Notes: generated from the sequence alone by a model not told the origin. A stretch of 64,000 nucleotides of DNA from Acinetobacter sp. WU_MDCI_Axc73 (GCF_025562455.1 NZ_JAHPRO010000007.1:95265-159264); one strand, 5' to 3'; counted from the stretch's first letter, positions 1-10,448 are shown. Made by a program: numbers and translations.

Positions 1-536
1 GTCATTGGAACACGTTTTTCAATACGCTCACCAACCGCAACACTTAATGGTTGTGCAGCAGGTTTAGTTTGATGATTCGCTACATCTTCCTTCGTGATAC
101 GACCACCACGACCTGTGCCTTGTACATCAGCAGGATTTACACCTGATTCAGTCAGTGCTTTACGAACAGCTGGAGCTTGATCGGCAACAGGTTGAGCGCG
201 TTCCACCACAGGAGCAGCACCCGCTTCAGTTTTAGCCGAAGCTTGTTCTACTTTCTCTTCGCTTTGAACTGCTTGAGTCGAAGATGCACCTGAAACTGCA
301 CCTTCTTCAAACTGTGCAATGACTTCATCAGAAAGAACTGTGTCGCCTTCATTTTTAATAATTGCCGAAATTTGACCATCAGCAGGAGCAACAACTTCTA
401 AAACAACTTTGTCAGTTTCAATATCACAGATCACTTCGTCACGTGATACCGCTTCCCCTACTTTTTTGTGCCAGGTCGCAATTGTCCCGTCCGCAACTGA
501 CTCTGGGAATACCGGTGCTTTGATTTCGGTTGCCAT
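1..536 (-). CDS. sucB: 2-oxoglutarate dehydrogenase E2, dihydrolipoyl succinyltransferase (partial, N-terminal part)
   Basis: E2 core of the 2-oxoglutarate dehydrogenase complex, which transfers succinyl from E1 to CoA through a lipoyl arm. Only the first ~178 residues are in the window; the catalytic domain lies beyond the left edge. Visible are an N-terminal lipoyl domain with the lipoylated lysine in IETDKVV (around residue 43), an Ala/Glu-rich linker, and a peripheral subunit-binding domain (PAVRKALTESGV to GGRITKEDV) that docks E1/E3. The ATG overlaps the sucA stop by one base (TAATG), which indicates translational coupling behind sucA. lpd and sucCD probably follow off the window, by analogy with other genomes. 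Confidence 0.97.
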   Translation of the reverse strand, partial: MATEIKAPVFPESVADGTIATWHKKVGEAVSRDEVICDIETDKVVLEVVAPADGQISAIIKNEGDTVLSDEVIAQFEEGAVSGASSTQAVQSEEKVEQASAKTEAGAAPVVERAQPVADQAPAVRKALTESGVNPADVQGTGRGGRITKEDVANHQTKPAAQPLSVAVGERIEKRVPM

Positions 537-3376
537 TATTTAGTCTCTCCTGATTGGTCAGCCTGAATTGCAAGTGCATCATTGATGAGCTGAGCCTGTT
601 GTTTTGCATGCAAATAAGCTGAACCACAAGCCGGTGCAGCAGAAGCTTCACGACCTGCGTAGCTAATACGAATTTGTTTACCAGATTTTAATACATCATC
701 ATATAAACGCGGTGCGATGAATAACCATGCGCCTTGGTTCTTCGGCTCTTCTTGGCACCAAACCAACTCTTTCACGTTTGGATATGCTGCCAGAATTTCC
801 GCTAAACGTTTTTCTGGATATGGATACAATTGTTCAATACGTACAATTGCAACATTATTCAATTCTGCTTCACGACGTTTTTCAAGCAAGTCATAATAAA
901 CTTTACCACCACATAACACGATGCGAGTAACGTCAGATTTATTCACTTGATCGACTTCATCAATTACAGTCTGGAACGTACCAGTGGCTAGCTCATCCAA
1001 AGTTGAAGTTGCCAATTTATGACGAAGTAATGATTTTGGTGACATGACGATCATTGGCTTACGAATTGGACGAATAGCCTGACGACGTAATGCATGGAAA
1101 ATTTGCGCTGGTGTTGTAGGGGTTAATACCTGCATATTTTCTTCAGCACATAACTGTAAGAAACGCTCTAAACGTGCAGAAGAATGTTCAGGACCCTGAC
1201 CTTCATAACCATGTGGAAGGAGCATAGTTAAGCCACAAACACGCTCCCATTTGGTTTCACCAGATGCGATAAACTGGTCAATCACGACCTGCGCACAGTT
1301 GGCAAAGTCACCAAATTGTGCTTCCCAGATGATTAAACCATGTGGAATTGTGGTTGCATAACCATATTCAAATGCAAGAACCGCTTCTTCTGAAAGAAGT
1401 GAATCATAAATTGCAAAACGTGGCTGATTTTCTTTGACATGACATAGTGGAATATATGTCGAGCCATCTACCTGATTATGCAATTTGGCGTGACGATGCG
1501 AGAACGTACCACGACCAACGTCTTCACCTGTAATACGAACCAGATAACCTTCATCTACCAGCGTTGCATAGGCTAAAGTTTCAGCAGCGCCCCAGTTCAA
1601 TGGCATCTCACCCGTTTGCATTTTCAAACGGTCATCAATCACCTTAGACACTTGACGTTGCATCACAAAGCCTTCAGGCAATTTGCGCATGCCTTCGCCT
1701 AATTCTTTCAAGCGACCGATATCAAATGTGGTATCCCAAACATCGGTATACTCATGACCTAAATAAGGTTTCCAGTCCACAAACATTTTAGTGTTCGGTT
1801 CGAGTACCAATGCATTGGCGACATGATTACCTGCTTCAAGATCTGAACGATAATCTTCAACCATTTTGTCTGCTTCAGCACGATCAAGAATTTTTTCCTG
1901 AACCAGTTGATCAGCATACAAAGTGCGTGTTGTCGCTTTCTTATTAATGACTTGATACATCAATGGTTGAGTTGCAGATGGCTCATCTGCCTCATTGTGA
2001 CCACGACGACGATAACAGAATAGATCAATCACCACATCTTTACGGAAGGTATGACGGAAGTCATGTGCCAACTGTGCAATAAATGCAACTGCTTCAGGAT
2101 CATCACCATTGACATGGAAAATTGGAGATTGAACCATTTTAGCCACATCAGTACAGTATTCAGTAGAACGTGCATCACGTGGATCAGAAGTGGTGAAACC
2201 AACTTGGTTATTAACGATGATATGAACTGTACCACCCACTGTATAACCACGGGTTTGTGACATCTGGAAGGTTTCCTGATTCACACCCTGACCTGCAAAC
2301 GCTGCATCACCATGAACAATGATCGGAAGTACATCATCGCCACCGATGTCACGACGACGAACCTGACGTGCGCGGACCGAACCCTCAACCACAGGCCCAA
2401 CAATTTCCAAATGAGATGGGTTAAATGCCAAAGCCAAATGCACTTCACCACCTGGTGTCATGACATTTGATGAAAAACCTTGGTGATACTTCACATCACC
2501 TGAACCTTTTTTATGCAGTGCTTTACCTTCAAACTCACCGAAAAGTTCAGCTGGGTTTTTACCCAAAATATTCACAAGTAGATTGAGACGACCACGGTGT
2601 GGCATACCAATCACAACTTCTTTACAACTGACTGAACCTGCACGTTGGATGATTTCATTCATCATAGGAATGAAAGATTCACCCCCTTCCAAACCAAAAC
2701 GTTTTGCACCAACGTATTTATTGCCTAAATATTTTTCCAGACCTTCGGCAGCAGTTAAACGCTCTAAAAAGCCTTTTTTCTGGTCTTTGTTAAAATTGAA
2801 CTGACCACGCGCCCCTTCAAGACGTTGTTGAATCCAGCGCTTTTCTTTGGTATCCACAATGTGCATATATTCTGCACCAATGGAACCACAGTACGTAGCT
2901 TCCATGGCATTAACCATTTCGCCCAGCGTAGCCTCTGTCTTACCAATCGCCAAGTTCCCCGTATTAAACACAGTATCTAGATCAGACTTGGTTAAACCAT
3001 GTGCAGCTAAGTCAAGGTCTGGCACGTCTTCGCGTTTTGCAAGACCAAGTGGATCGAGTTTAGCTTTTTGGTGACCACGGTTACGGTATGCAGCAATTAG
3101 TTGCAATACACCAATTTGACGACGTTCATGCTCAGTACTTACTGTACTTTGAACCACTGGTTTAACGCGACTGGAGTTACGACCAAGTAAAAGGAACTGC
3201 TCACGCACTGAACCGTGAGGTTGGTCACCTTTAGGGAATTTATCGAAATACTGGCGCCAATCCTCATCGACGGAGGTTGGGGAGGATAGGTACTGCTCGT
3301 AAAGCTCTTCAATATACGCTGCACTATCAGCGGAAAGTTCAGTGTCAAGACGCAATGCGTCAGCAACTTCTTGCAT
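536..3376 (-). CDS. sucA: 2-oxoglutarate dehydrogenase E1 component
   Basis: Thiamine-diphosphate-dependent decarboxylase of the TCA cycle (2-oxoglutarate to succinyl-lipoyl-E2). It is 946 aa from this start, close to the family size of about 930-950. The N-terminus has the E1o pattern with an YIEELYEQYL segment. The ThDP/Mg motif runs from GDAAFAGQG to NNQVGF at about residues 355-395, and the C-terminal transketolase-like half contains HGYEGQGPEHSSAR. An in-frame ATG 12 bases upstream (3388) is also possible, but AGGA sits only one base before it; from the chosen ATG the spacing is about 11, so neither is ideal. It lies upstream of and coupled to sucB, and about 740 bp downstream of sdhB behind a strong terminator, so it probably has its own promoter. 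Confidence 0.97.
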   Translation of the reverse strand: MQEVADALRLDTELSADSAAYIEELYEQYLSSPTSVDEDWRQYFDKFPKGDQPHGSVREQFLLLGRNSSRVKPVVQSTVSTEHERRQIGVLQLIAAYRNRGHQKAKLDPLGLAKREDVPDLDLAAHGLTKSDLDTVFNTGNLAIGKTEATLGEMVNAMEATYCGSIGAEYMHIVDTKEKRWIQQRLEGARGQFNFNKDQKKGFLERLTAAEGLEKYLGNKYVGAKRFGLEGGESFIPMMNEIIQRAGSVSCKEVVIGMPHRGRLNLLVNILGKNPAELFGEFEGKALHKKGSGDVKYHQGFSSNVMTPGGEVHLALAFNPSHLEIVGPVVEGSVRARQVRRRDIGGDDVLPIIVHGDAAFAGQGVNQETFQMSQTRGYTVGGTVHIIVNNQVGFTTSDPRDARSTEYCTDVAKMVQSPIFHVNGDDPEAVAFIAQLAHDFRHTFRKDVVIDLFCYRRRGHNEADEPSATQPLMYQVINKKATTRTLYADQLVQEKILDRAEADKMVEDYRSDLEAGNHVANALVLEPNTKMFVDWKPYLGHEYTDVWDTTFDIGRLKELGEGMRKLPEGFVMQRQVSKVIDDRLKMQTGEMPLNWGAAETLAYATLVDEGYLVRITGEDVGRGTFSHRHAKLHNQVDGSTYIPLCHVKENQPRFAIYDSLLSEEAVLAFEYGYATTIPHGLIIWEAQFGDFANCAQVVIDQFIASGETKWERVCGLTMLLPHGYEGQGPEHSSARLERFLQLCAEENMQVLTPTTPAQIFHALRRQAIRPIRKPMIVMSPKSLLRHKLATSTLDELATGTFQTVIDEVDQVNKSDVTRIVLCGGKVYYDLLEKRREAELNNVAIVRIEQLYPYPEKRLAEILAAYPNVKELVWCQEEPKNQGAWLFIAPRLYDDVLKSGKQIRISYAGREASAAPACGSAYLHAKQQAQLINDALAIQADQSGETK

Positions 3377-4117
3377 TTGTGGACCCATTTCCTATTGCAA
3401 AAACATTACGGGTTGCCTTTTAAGCACACCCATGATTGATAACACCAAAATTGTAAAATGGCATTAAACACCCAATTGGCACTTTGTCCAGTCGGTACGT
3501 TATTACTACATTAGATTTAATCCAATGTAATCAATGAATCATAACGCCCTTTTTGGCATCATCACTCAAGTTTATACTCGACAAAGCCGAGCAATTTTTG
3601 CAAATCATCTTGGAAAAAATAAATCCTGATTTAGCTTTTCCAAAATGACTTTTTACATAAAAATTAAGCACAATACTCAGATCGTGCCTGCAAGAGCACT
3701 GCTATTATTATGCTCTTTTTTCATATAAAGATTTGTGTCAAATCGTATCATGTTCTCAACAATCAATTGATTTTTTTGACACATACCATCTATAAATCAG
3801 CGAAATACACAAGCTAATTACTCAACTAATATATGGTGCCTTCTATTCAAAAATACAACCCTTTAGACTAAAGTTGATTCATTTTTTATAAAATAAGTCG
3901 TAGCTGTTAATATTTTAACCAACATCCCTCGATGCATTAAAAATATCCCAGTTTGCCACAACACTTTTACCCCCTGCTGGCTTACATTAAGACATCCAAT
4001 ATTTTAAATAAAACGGTTGTAGCATGTCGATGAACATTCAAAACTTGCAGCAATAATAAAATTCCAAATAAAAAAAGCGCACATGATACATGTGCGCTTT
4101 TTGCTACATCAAACCAA
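3377..4117. other. Intergenic region between sucA and sdhB
   Basis: About 740 bases with no credible gene. The right end contains the sdhB terminator hairpin (4072-4102). The rest is AT-rich and presumably carries the sucA promoter; I could not place a confident -35/-10 pair reading leftward. Confidence 0.6.
4072..4102 (-). terminator. Rho-independent terminator after sdhCDAB
   Basis: Perfect inverted repeat: arms of 14 bases including GCGCACATG, 3-base loop ATA, with A5/T5 ends that give a U-tract on either strand. It lies 16 bases after the sdhB stop and can work in both directions. Confidence 0.9.
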
Positions 4118-4828
4118 TTAACCTGCTTGATCAAGCAACATATTACGTATGTGACCAATTGCCTTGGTTGGGTTTAACCCTTTAGGACAAACGGATACAC
4201 AGTTCATAATACCCTTACAACGGAACAAACTGAACGGATCATCAAGACGAGCCAAACGATCTTGAGTTGCTGTGTCACGGGAGTCGATAATGAAACGGTA
4301 AGCATTTAGCAACGCTGATGGTCCCAAGAATTTATCTGGGTTCCACCAGAACGATGGACATGATGTTGAACAGCATGCACAAAGAATACATTCATACAAA
4401 CCATCCAAGTGTTCACGTTCTTCTGGAGATTGTAAACGCTCTTTTGGTGGCGCAGGCTGATTATTAATCAAGAACGGCTGAATTTTGTCGTATTGATCAT
4501 AGAATTGGTTCATATCAACAACCAAATCTTTAATCACAGGCAAACCTGGTAATGGACGAATCACGATTTTTTCTGGCAAATCGTTTAAGTTCCACAAACA
4601 AGCCAAACCATTTTTACCGTTGATATTCACACCATCAGAACCACAAATCCCTTCACGACAAGAACGGCGGAAAGTCAATGTTTCATCTTGAACCTTAAGT
4701 GCAAGTAACGCATCAAGCAACATACGATGCTTGTCAGTTAGCTCAAGCTTATAAGTTTGCATGTACGGCGCTTTATCCTTATCAGGATCATAGCGGTAGA
4801 TTTCGAATGTACGAGTACCTCTACTCAT
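4118..4828 (-). CDS. sdhB: Succinate dehydrogenase iron-sulfur subunit
   Basis: Electron-transfer subunit of complex II, 236 aa, carrying electrons from SdhA FAD to the membrane quinone site. All three cluster motifs are visible. The [2Fe-2S] ligands are C57, C62, D65 and C77 in [10 protein letters not shown], with Asp in the third position as in E. coli. [11 protein letters not shown] at 147-157 and [12 protein letters not shown] near 203-214 bind the [4Fe-4S] and [3Fe-4S] clusters. The start has a good AGGAGA Shine-Dalgarno. It is the last gene of sdhCDAB, 15 bases after sdhA, followed by the terminator at 4072-4102. Confidence 0.98.
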   Translation of the reverse strand: MSRGTRTFEIYRYDPDKDKAPYMQTYKLELTDKHRMLLDALLALKVQDETLTFRRSCREGICGSDGVNINGKNGLACLWNLNDLPEKIVIRPLPGLPVIKDLVVDMNQFYDQYDKIQPFLINNQPAPPKERLQSPEEREHLDGLYECILCACCSTSCPSFWWNPDKFLGPSALLNAYRFIIDSRDTATQDRLARLDDPFSLFRCKGIMNCVSVCPKGLNPTKAIGHIRNMLLDQAG

Positions 4829-4843
4829 CTTTTATTCTCCTGA

Positions 4844-6742
4844 TTAGAATGTACGTGGTGCCGGTGGAATCGCGTCGACAGTCAGCGGGCTATAACGCAC
4901 TGGCTTATACTCAAGACGGTTATCTGTCGAATACCAAAGTGTATGCTTCATCCACTCATCATCACGACGACCATATGGATAGTTTGGATGATCAGGTGGC
5001 AACTCATAGTCTACAACTGTATGCGCACCACGACACTCTTTACGTGCAGCAGCAGAAATCAAGGTTGCTTTTGCAACTTCATACAAGTTTTCAACTTCCA
5101 AAGCTTCAACACGAGCAGTGTTAAATACTTTAGATTTGTCTTTTAGATGAATATTACGAACACGAGGTTCAATCGCAAGGATTTGCTTCACACCTTCATC
5201 CAGCAATTCCTGAGTACGGAACACTGCTGCATGGTTTTGAACAATTTCACGAATCTCGTCAGCAACTTCTTGTGCGTTTTCACCAGAAGTTGAGTCATCT
5301 AAATGACGAATACGTTTCAGCGTATTTTCCAAAACATCGGTTGGAAGTGGCGCGTAATCATCACCATGATGCTTGGTTACATAGTCAATGATATGTTCAC
5401 CCGCAGCTTTACCAAATACCACAAGGTCAAGCAACGAGTTAGTACCTAGACGGTTTGCACCATGTACAGACACACAAGAACACTCACCAATTGCATAAAA
5501 GCCTTTTACAGGTTTTACGAAATCTGGACAGTTAGTCTCAAAAGTATATTCTTTCGTGTCATTATTATAGTTGGTTTCCAAATGCAAATTTTCAGTTGCA
5601 ACAGGAACCACAACCTGACCATGAATATTGGTCGGGATACCACCCATTTGATAATGGATCGTTGGGACTACTGGAATTGGCTCTTTGGTGATATCCACGT
5701 TCGCGAATTTTTTACCAATCTCAAATACAGATGGTAAACGCTTCATGATGGTTTCCACACCCAAGTGCGTCATATCCAGCAAGATATAATCCGCTTTAGG
5801 ACCACAACCACGACCTTCTTTAATTTCTTGGTCCATAGAACGTGAAACGAAGTCACGTGGTGCCAAGTCTTTTAAAGTTGGCGCATAACGCTCCATGAAC
5901 GGTTCGCCGTCTTTGTTACGAAGGATTGCACCTTCACCACGACAGCCTTCCGTTAACAATACGCCCGCACCTGCTACACCCGTTGGGTGGAATTGCCAGA
6001 ATTCCATATCTTGCAATGGAATACCTGCACGTGCCGCCATACCCAAGCCATCACCTGTGTTGATGTAAGCATTGGTTGATGCACGATAAACACGACCCGC
6101 CCCGCCTGTAGCAAACAGGGTTGCTTTGGCCTGGAATACTGCAACATTACCAGTTTCCTGATCGTAAGCAGTTACACCCAGTACATCACCGTCTTCATTA
6201 CGAATAAGATCTAAAGCAATCCATTCAACAAAGAATTGAGTACCCATTTTGACGTTACTTTGATACAACGTATGCAATAGTGCATGACCCGTACGGTCAG
6301 CAGCAGCACAAGCACGTGGAACTGGTTTGTCACCGTAGTTTGCAGAGTGACCACCAAACGGACGCTGATAAATTGTACCATCCGCATTACGGTCAAAAGG
6401 CATTCCCAAGTGTTCAAGCTCATAAACCACTTTTGGTGCTTCACGCGTCATAAACTCAATCGCGTCTTGGTCACCTAACCAGTCAGAACCTTTTACTGTG
6501 TCATAAAAGTGGAAATGCCAGTTATCTTCTTGCATATTTCCTAACGACGCACCAATACCGCCCTGAGCAGCAACTGTATGCGAACGTGTCGGGAATACTT
6601 TGGTCAATACGGCAACTTTTAAACCAGCTTGAGCAAGCTGATAAGCAGCACGCATACCTGAACCACCACCACCCACGATGACAGCATCGAAAGTGAGGTT
6701 TTGGATATTTGAATAATCTTCTTTAGGGGTAATCGCGCCCAT
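4844..6742 (-). CDS. sdhA: Succinate dehydrogenase flavoprotein subunit
   Basis: Catalytic subunit of complex II oxidising succinate to fumarate, 632 aa. It has an N-terminal Rossmann FAD motif (GGGGSGMRAA, residues 24-33). H55 in TRSHTVAAQGG is the covalent FAD attachment residue by family homology. Also visible are HPTG near residue 252 and the C-terminal HGANRLGTNSLLD FAD contact. The start has AGGAAG six bases upstream. It lies between sdhD (12 bases) and sdhB (15 bases) in one operon. Nothing unusual. Confidence 0.98.
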   Translation of the reverse strand: MGAITPKEDYSNIQNLTFDAVIVGGGGSGMRAAYQLAQAGLKVAVLTKVFPTRSHTVAAQGGIGASLGNMQEDNWHFHFYDTVKGSDWLGDQDAIEFMTREAPKVVYELEHLGMPFDRNADGTIYQRPFGGHSANYGDKPVPRACAAADRTGHALLHTLYQSNVKMGTQFFVEWIALDLIRNEDGDVLGVTAYDQETGNVAVFQAKATLFATGGAGRVYRASTNAYINTGDGLGMAARAGIPLQDMEFWQFHPTGVAGAGVLLTEGCRGEGAILRNKDGEPFMERYAPTLKDLAPRDFVSRSMDQEIKEGRGCGPKADYILLDMTHLGVETIMKRLPSVFEIGKKFANVDITKEPIPVVPTIHYQMGGIPTNIHGQVVVPVATENLHLETNYNNDTKEYTFETNCPDFVKPVKGFYAIGECSCVSVHGANRLGTNSLLDLVVFGKAAGEHIIDYVTKHHGDDYAPLPTDVLENTLKRIRHLDDSTSGENAQEVADEIREIVQNHAAVFRTQELLDEGVKQILAIEPRVRNIHLKDKSKVFNTARVEALEVENLYEVAKATLISAAARKECRGAHTVVDYELPPDHPNYPYGRRDDEWMKHTLWYSTDNRLEYKPVRYSPLTVDAIPPAPRTF

Positions 6743-6754
6743 GATGTCTTCCTA

Positions 6755-7120
6755 TCAATTCGCCCAGAAAATCTGGATTCCCCAGATCACAAATACAAAC
6801 ACTGCAATAATCACAGCTGATGTAAGTACCAGACGTAAACCTGAAGCTGAAGGACCCATTTGACGAGTAGTTACATAATCCGTAAATACTTGCCACATCC
6901 CAATCCACGCATGTGCAGCCAACGATAAAATTGCAAGTAAAGATAAAATCTTCATTGGCAAAGTCATCATAAAGCCAGACCACTGTTCATAGCTAAAACC
7001 ACTATGAAGCAAAATCCAGCCTAAAATCACCACGGTATAAACCGCTAACACGACTGCGCTCACACGTTGGATAAACCAATCGCGAGAACCTGAACCTGTT
7101 AAACCTGTAGCACTTTTCAT
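6755..7120 (-). CDS. sdhD: Succinate dehydrogenase membrane anchor subunit D
   Basis: Small heme-b/quinone membrane anchor of complex II, 121 aa from this start, with three hydrophobic helices. GSGSRDWFIQR precedes helix 1; AAHAWIGMWQV in helix 2 carries the likely heme-ligand His. The ATG chosen overlaps the sdhC stop as TAATG, the same coupling seen at sucA/sucB. An in-frame ATG 15 bases upstream (7135) would add MDYVL and overlap sdhC by 16 bases; it cannot be excluded because neither has a strong Shine-Dalgarno. Confidence 0.93.
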   Translation of the reverse strand: MKSATGLTGSGSRDWFIQRVSAVVLAVYTVVILGWILLHSGFSYEQWSGFMMTLPMKILSLLAILSLAAHAWIGMWQVFTDYVTTRQMGPSASGLRLVLTSAVIIAVFVFVIWGIQIFWAN

Positions 7121-7521
7121 TAGAACATAATCCATACGAATGCTGCGAGAATACCAATCACAGACAAGATCAATGAAATTGTAGCTGCAGTACGACCGCT
7201 TTGTAGTTCTTCAGCAAAACCAAGGTCAGCAAGTAAATGTTTGATCCCATTAATAAAGTGGAAAATCAAACCAGCTACAAACACCCATACGATGAAACGT
7301 ACGAAAAAGTTTCCGAAAACGACATTTTTAACGTATTCAAATCCTTCTGGTGAAGATAAAGATTTATCTAGGATCCATAAAAGAACGGGAATTAATAAGA
7401 ATACGATCACACCAGAAAGACGGTGTAAGATTGATGCAATAGCCACGGGTGAGCGTAAGTTTACCGCTAACACCTGACCCATGGACAAATTGACAGGTCT
7501 GTTGCTTTTCACAGCGGGCAT
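7120..7521 (-). CDS. sdhC: Succinate dehydrogenase cytochrome b556 subunit
   Basis: First gene of the sdhCDAB operon, 133 aa, anchoring SdhAB and helping bind heme b and ubiquinone. The family signature SPVAIASILHRLSG (residues 25-38) contains the conserved Ser/His/Arg region at the quinone site, and three transmembrane helices follow. The start codon is preceded closely by ACAGG; a stronger GGAG lies further upstream inside an 18-bp palindrome (7533-7550). It is divergent from gltA across a 1-kb intergenic region. Confidence 0.95.
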   Translation of the reverse strand: MPAVKSNRPVNLSMGQVLAVNLRSPVAIASILHRLSGVIVFLLIPVLLWILDKSLSSPEGFEYVKNVVFGNFFVRFIVWVFVAGLIFHFINGIKHLLADLGFAEELQSGRTAATISLILSVIGILAAFVWIMF

Positions 7522-8564
7522 CCTGTAGGTAAAAACTCCAGCTGGAGTTTGTTGGAATTAATTCGAAGGAAAGCTGGCATTGTCAGGCAAGCAAATGCCT
7601 AAACTTAATAAACGACACCGAATTATAAATCGTCATATATCAAAATACAAACGATCGCATTTGGCTTTTTTTCAAAAAAATCATTAAATAAGAATCATTC
7701 ATGATGTGTGATGTCAAATTTAGCGTTCCAACCTACACCCATCATCAGCTATGTCCTTATTTTTTATAAATTAACCATAATATTTTAATTTTGGAGCTAA
7801 CGGGCAGTGCTCTACCAATCAGTTAGACTAAAGATCAAAATTATTTTTTAAACAAAATCTCACTATTTGATTTTTCACTAATTTTACAATATTCAACATT
7901 CTTTTTCTTAATCTGGCGATATTTCCTTTAGAAATATAAAACTTCTTTTCCATACTTTTGGCAACACAATCGTATGAGAAAGAGCAACTTATTCTGTGTA
8001 TAACTTACAAGACAAGCTATCATTGGACGCAATCAAACCAGTAAAACATTTCAGAAAAACGGGTTATTGTTTCGCGTTAGGACGCATTTCTTGGCATAAA
8101 AGGTCACTCAACAAGCTACTTTTTAATCAATTAAACTTCTTTTTTTTAATTTTCACTTTTTTTTAGTAGCAGAATTTGTATGGGTAAAAGCCCTCTCAAT
8201 GCAAAGCTAAGTTATCGAATTTCATTCATTTTAAGTAAAAATTGGCATTTTGTTTCAGATTAAAAAATTGCCTAGCACATAATAAATTTGCTTACAATTT
8301 ACTCCTGAGGACTGATTTTTTTCTGCACCTCATCATAAATTTGACTTATTATAGCCCGTCGAGACTGTGATTTTATTCAGTTTTTTCTGAGTAACGCACA
8401 TGGAATATCTCCCTATGGATCAAGTGTTTTTCATCCATAAGTATGATTGACAAAATCACAGTAGCCTCTAATCTTATAGCAATTTTTGACCCCGTCTGAT
8501 TCGCGAATGAAAAGATTAGTACTTCGAGTCAGATTAACATTCACCAGGACAGGAGATCTATTGA
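7522..8564. other. Divergent sdhC / gltA intergenic region
   Basis: About 1040 AT-rich bases between two TCA-cycle promoters, with no gene I can support. It contains an 18-bp palindrome in the sdhC leader (7533-7550), a tRNA-like relic (about 7791-7832), and the gltA Shine-Dalgarno AGGAGA eight bases before its ATG. The length suggests long leaders or several promoters. Confidence 0.6.
7791..7832 (-). other. Possible tRNA relic (degenerate)
   Basis: Read on the minus strand, GATTGGTAGAGCACTGC resembles a tRNA D-arm and GTTAGCTCCA an acceptor 3' end with CCA, but the anticodon and T arms are missing and the D stem does not pair properly. At best a decayed, internally deleted tRNA; it could be chance. 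Confidence 0.25.
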
Positions 8565-9839
8565 ATGTCTGAAGCAACTGGCAAAAAAGCCGTATTACAG
8601 CTTGATGGCAAAGAAATTGAATTACCAATTTACAGCGGCACATTGGGCCCAGATGTAATCGACGTTAAAGATGTATTGGCCTCGGGTCACTTTACTTTTG
8701 ATCCTGGTTTTATGGCGACTGCCTCTTGTGAATCAAAGATCACATTCATTGATGGTAACAAAGGTATTTTGTTACACCGTGGTTACCCAATTGATCAACT
8801 TGCAACGCAAACAGATTATTTGGAAACTTGCTACCTTCTTCTCAATGGTGAGCTTCCAAACCAAGAGCAAAAAGAAGATTTTGACAAAAAAGTTCGTGCC
8901 CATACGATGGTTCACGATCAAGTTAGTCGCTTCTATAATGGTTTCCGCCGTGATGCACACCCAATGGCAATAATGGTTGGGGTTGTTGGTGCTTTATCTG
9001 CGTTCTATCATAATCAGCTTGATATCGAAGATGTTAATCATCGTGAAATTACAGCGGTTCGCTTAATTGCTAAAATTCCTACACTTGCAGCTTGGAGCTA
9101 CAAGTACACTGTAGGTCAACCATTCATGTATCCACGTAATGATTTAAGTTACGCTGAAAACTTCCTATACATGATGTTTGCAACACCAGCCGACAAAGAT
9201 TACAAAGTTAATCCTGTGCTTGCCAAAGCCATGGATCGTATTTTTACCTTGCATGCTGACCATGAACAAAATGCGTCTACATCTACAGTACGTTTAGCTG
9301 GTTCAACTGGCGCAAACCCTTATGCATGTATCTCTGCAGGTATTTCTGCACTTTGGGGACCTGCGCACGGTGGTGCGAACGAAGCAGTATTAAAAATGCT
9401 TGATGAAATTGGTAGCGTAGAAAACGTTGCTGAGTTCATGGAAAAAGTAAAACGTAAAGAAGTAAAACTCATGGGCTTCGGTCATCGTGTTTATAAAAAC
9501 TTCGATCCACGTGCTAAAGTCATGAAACAAACTTGTGACGAAGTTCTTGCTGCATTGGGTATTAACGATCCACAGCTTGCACTTGCAATGGAACTTGAAC
9601 GTATTGCGCTTTCTGACCCATACTTCATCGAGCGTAACTTGTATCCAAACGTAGACTTCTATTCAGGTATCATTCTTAAAGCGATTGGTATCCCAACGAC
9701 AATGTTTACTGTAATTTTTGCTCTTGCTCGCACGGTAGGCTGGATCAGCCACTGGTTAGAAATGCACAGCGCATCTTACAAAATCGGTCGTCCTCGTCAG
9801 CTTTATACTGGCGAAACTCAACGTGACATCAAACGTTAA
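8565..9839 (+). CDS. gltA: Citrate synthase (type II)
   Basis: Condenses acetyl-CoA and oxaloacetate to citrate. At 424 aa it is the hexameric, NADH-sensitive gram-negative type by length and N-terminal beta domain ([19 protein letters not shown]). The catalytic residues are visible: His in HGGANEAV (about 267), His in GFGHRVYKN (about 308) and Asp in NVDFYSG (about 365). AGGAGA precedes the start by eight bases. It is monocistronic, ends in a strong terminator, and is divergent from sdhCDAB. Confidence 0.98.
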   Translation: MSEATGKKAVLQLDGKEIELPIYSGTLGPDVIDVKDVLASGHFTFDPGFMATASCESKITFIDGNKGILLHRGYPIDQLATQTDYLETCYLLLNGELPNQEQKEDFDKKVRAHTMVHDQVSRFYNGFRRDAHPMAIMVGVVGALSAFYHNQLDIEDVNHREITAVRLIAKIPTLAAWSYKYTVGQPFMYPRNDLSYAENFLYMMFATPADKDYKVNPVLAKAMDRIFTLHADHEQNASTSTVRLAGSTGANPYACISAGISALWGPAHGGANEAVLKMLDEIGSVENVAEFMEKVKRKEVKLMGFGHRVYKNFDPRAKVMKQTCDEVLAALGINDPQLALAMELERIALSDPYFIERNLYPNVDFYSGIILKAIGIPTTMFTVIFALARTVGWISHWLEMHSASYKIGRPRQLYTGETQRDIKR

Positions 9840-9862
9840 TTTTCAAGCGAAAATTCAACGAC

Positions 9863-9890
9863 AAAAAAGACCGCTTTTGCGGTCTTTTTT
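9863..9890 (+). terminator. gltA terminator
   Basis: Hairpin AAAAAAGACCGC / GCGGTCTTTTTT with a TTTT loop, 23 bases after the gltA stop; perfect stem and U-tract. Confidence 0.93.
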
Positions 9891-9935
9891 TATTGTTTAA
9901 AACTTGAGTATTAAATTTTAACCGATTGAAAAAAA

Positions 9936-10448
9936 TTAGGTATTTCGATACATACTGCAAGAAGGCTGTGTGTTTTGCTGCAAGCGATGAATCTTTCTTT
10001 GCTCTGCTGCCTCAAAACGACAGCGCTTCAACTCGTTATCCAATTTTAAACAGGGGACTTGTTGAGGTTTACCGTTTTCGTCAACAGCGACCATAGTAAA
10101 GTAGCAACTGTTGGTATGACGAATTGTTCTTTTCCGAATGTCTTGTGCTTCAACACGAATCCCAATTTCCATTGAGGTTCGACCCACATGATTCACACAA
10201 GCCATAAAAGTGACTAGCTCGCCAACATAAATTGGTTCTTTAAACGTAACTTTATCTACCGATAGAGTCACCACATAGCTACCTGAATAACGACTTGCAC
10301 AAGCATAAGCGACTTGATCAAGAAGTTTTAAAATTGTTCCACCATGAACATTCCCTGAAAAATTTGCCATATCAGGGGTCATTAGCACTGACATGGACAA
10401 CTCGGCTTGCTCATCAGAAGCCTGAGTAATTTGATCTAATGGAGACAT
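9936..10448 (-). CDS. Acyl-CoA thioesterase, hotdog fold
   Basis: 170 aa with a single hotdog domain of the YciA/BFIT acyl-CoA hydrolase type. MANFSGNVHGGTILKLLDQVA (residues 28-48) is the family active-site helix with the Asn/His-Gly-Gly pattern. VTFKEPIYVGELVTF and HVGRTSMEIGIRV are the conserved beta strands. It hydrolyses acyl-CoA to free acid and CoA; substrate length cannot be read here. It stands alone between gltA (convergent) and marC. The Shine-Dalgarno is weak. Confidence 0.88.
   Translation of the reverse strand: MSPLDQITQASDEQAELSMSVLMTPDMANFSGNVHGGTILKLLDQVAYACASRYSGSYVVTLSVDKVTFKEPIYVGELVTFMACVNHVGRTSMEIGIRVEAQDIRKRTIRHTNSCYFTMVAVDENGKPQQVPCLKLDNELKRCRFEAAEQRKIHRLQQNTQPSCSMYRNT

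Noticed and set aside
3720..3800. TTGACA-like boxes in the sucA/sdhB spacer as promoters
   Set aside because: TTGACA-like hexamers occur on both strands, but no -10 box at proper spacing reads toward sucA.
4699..5124. 141-aa frame opposite sdhB/sdhA
   Set aside because: It is antisense to highly conserved subunits, with low-complexity His/Gln content and no start signal.
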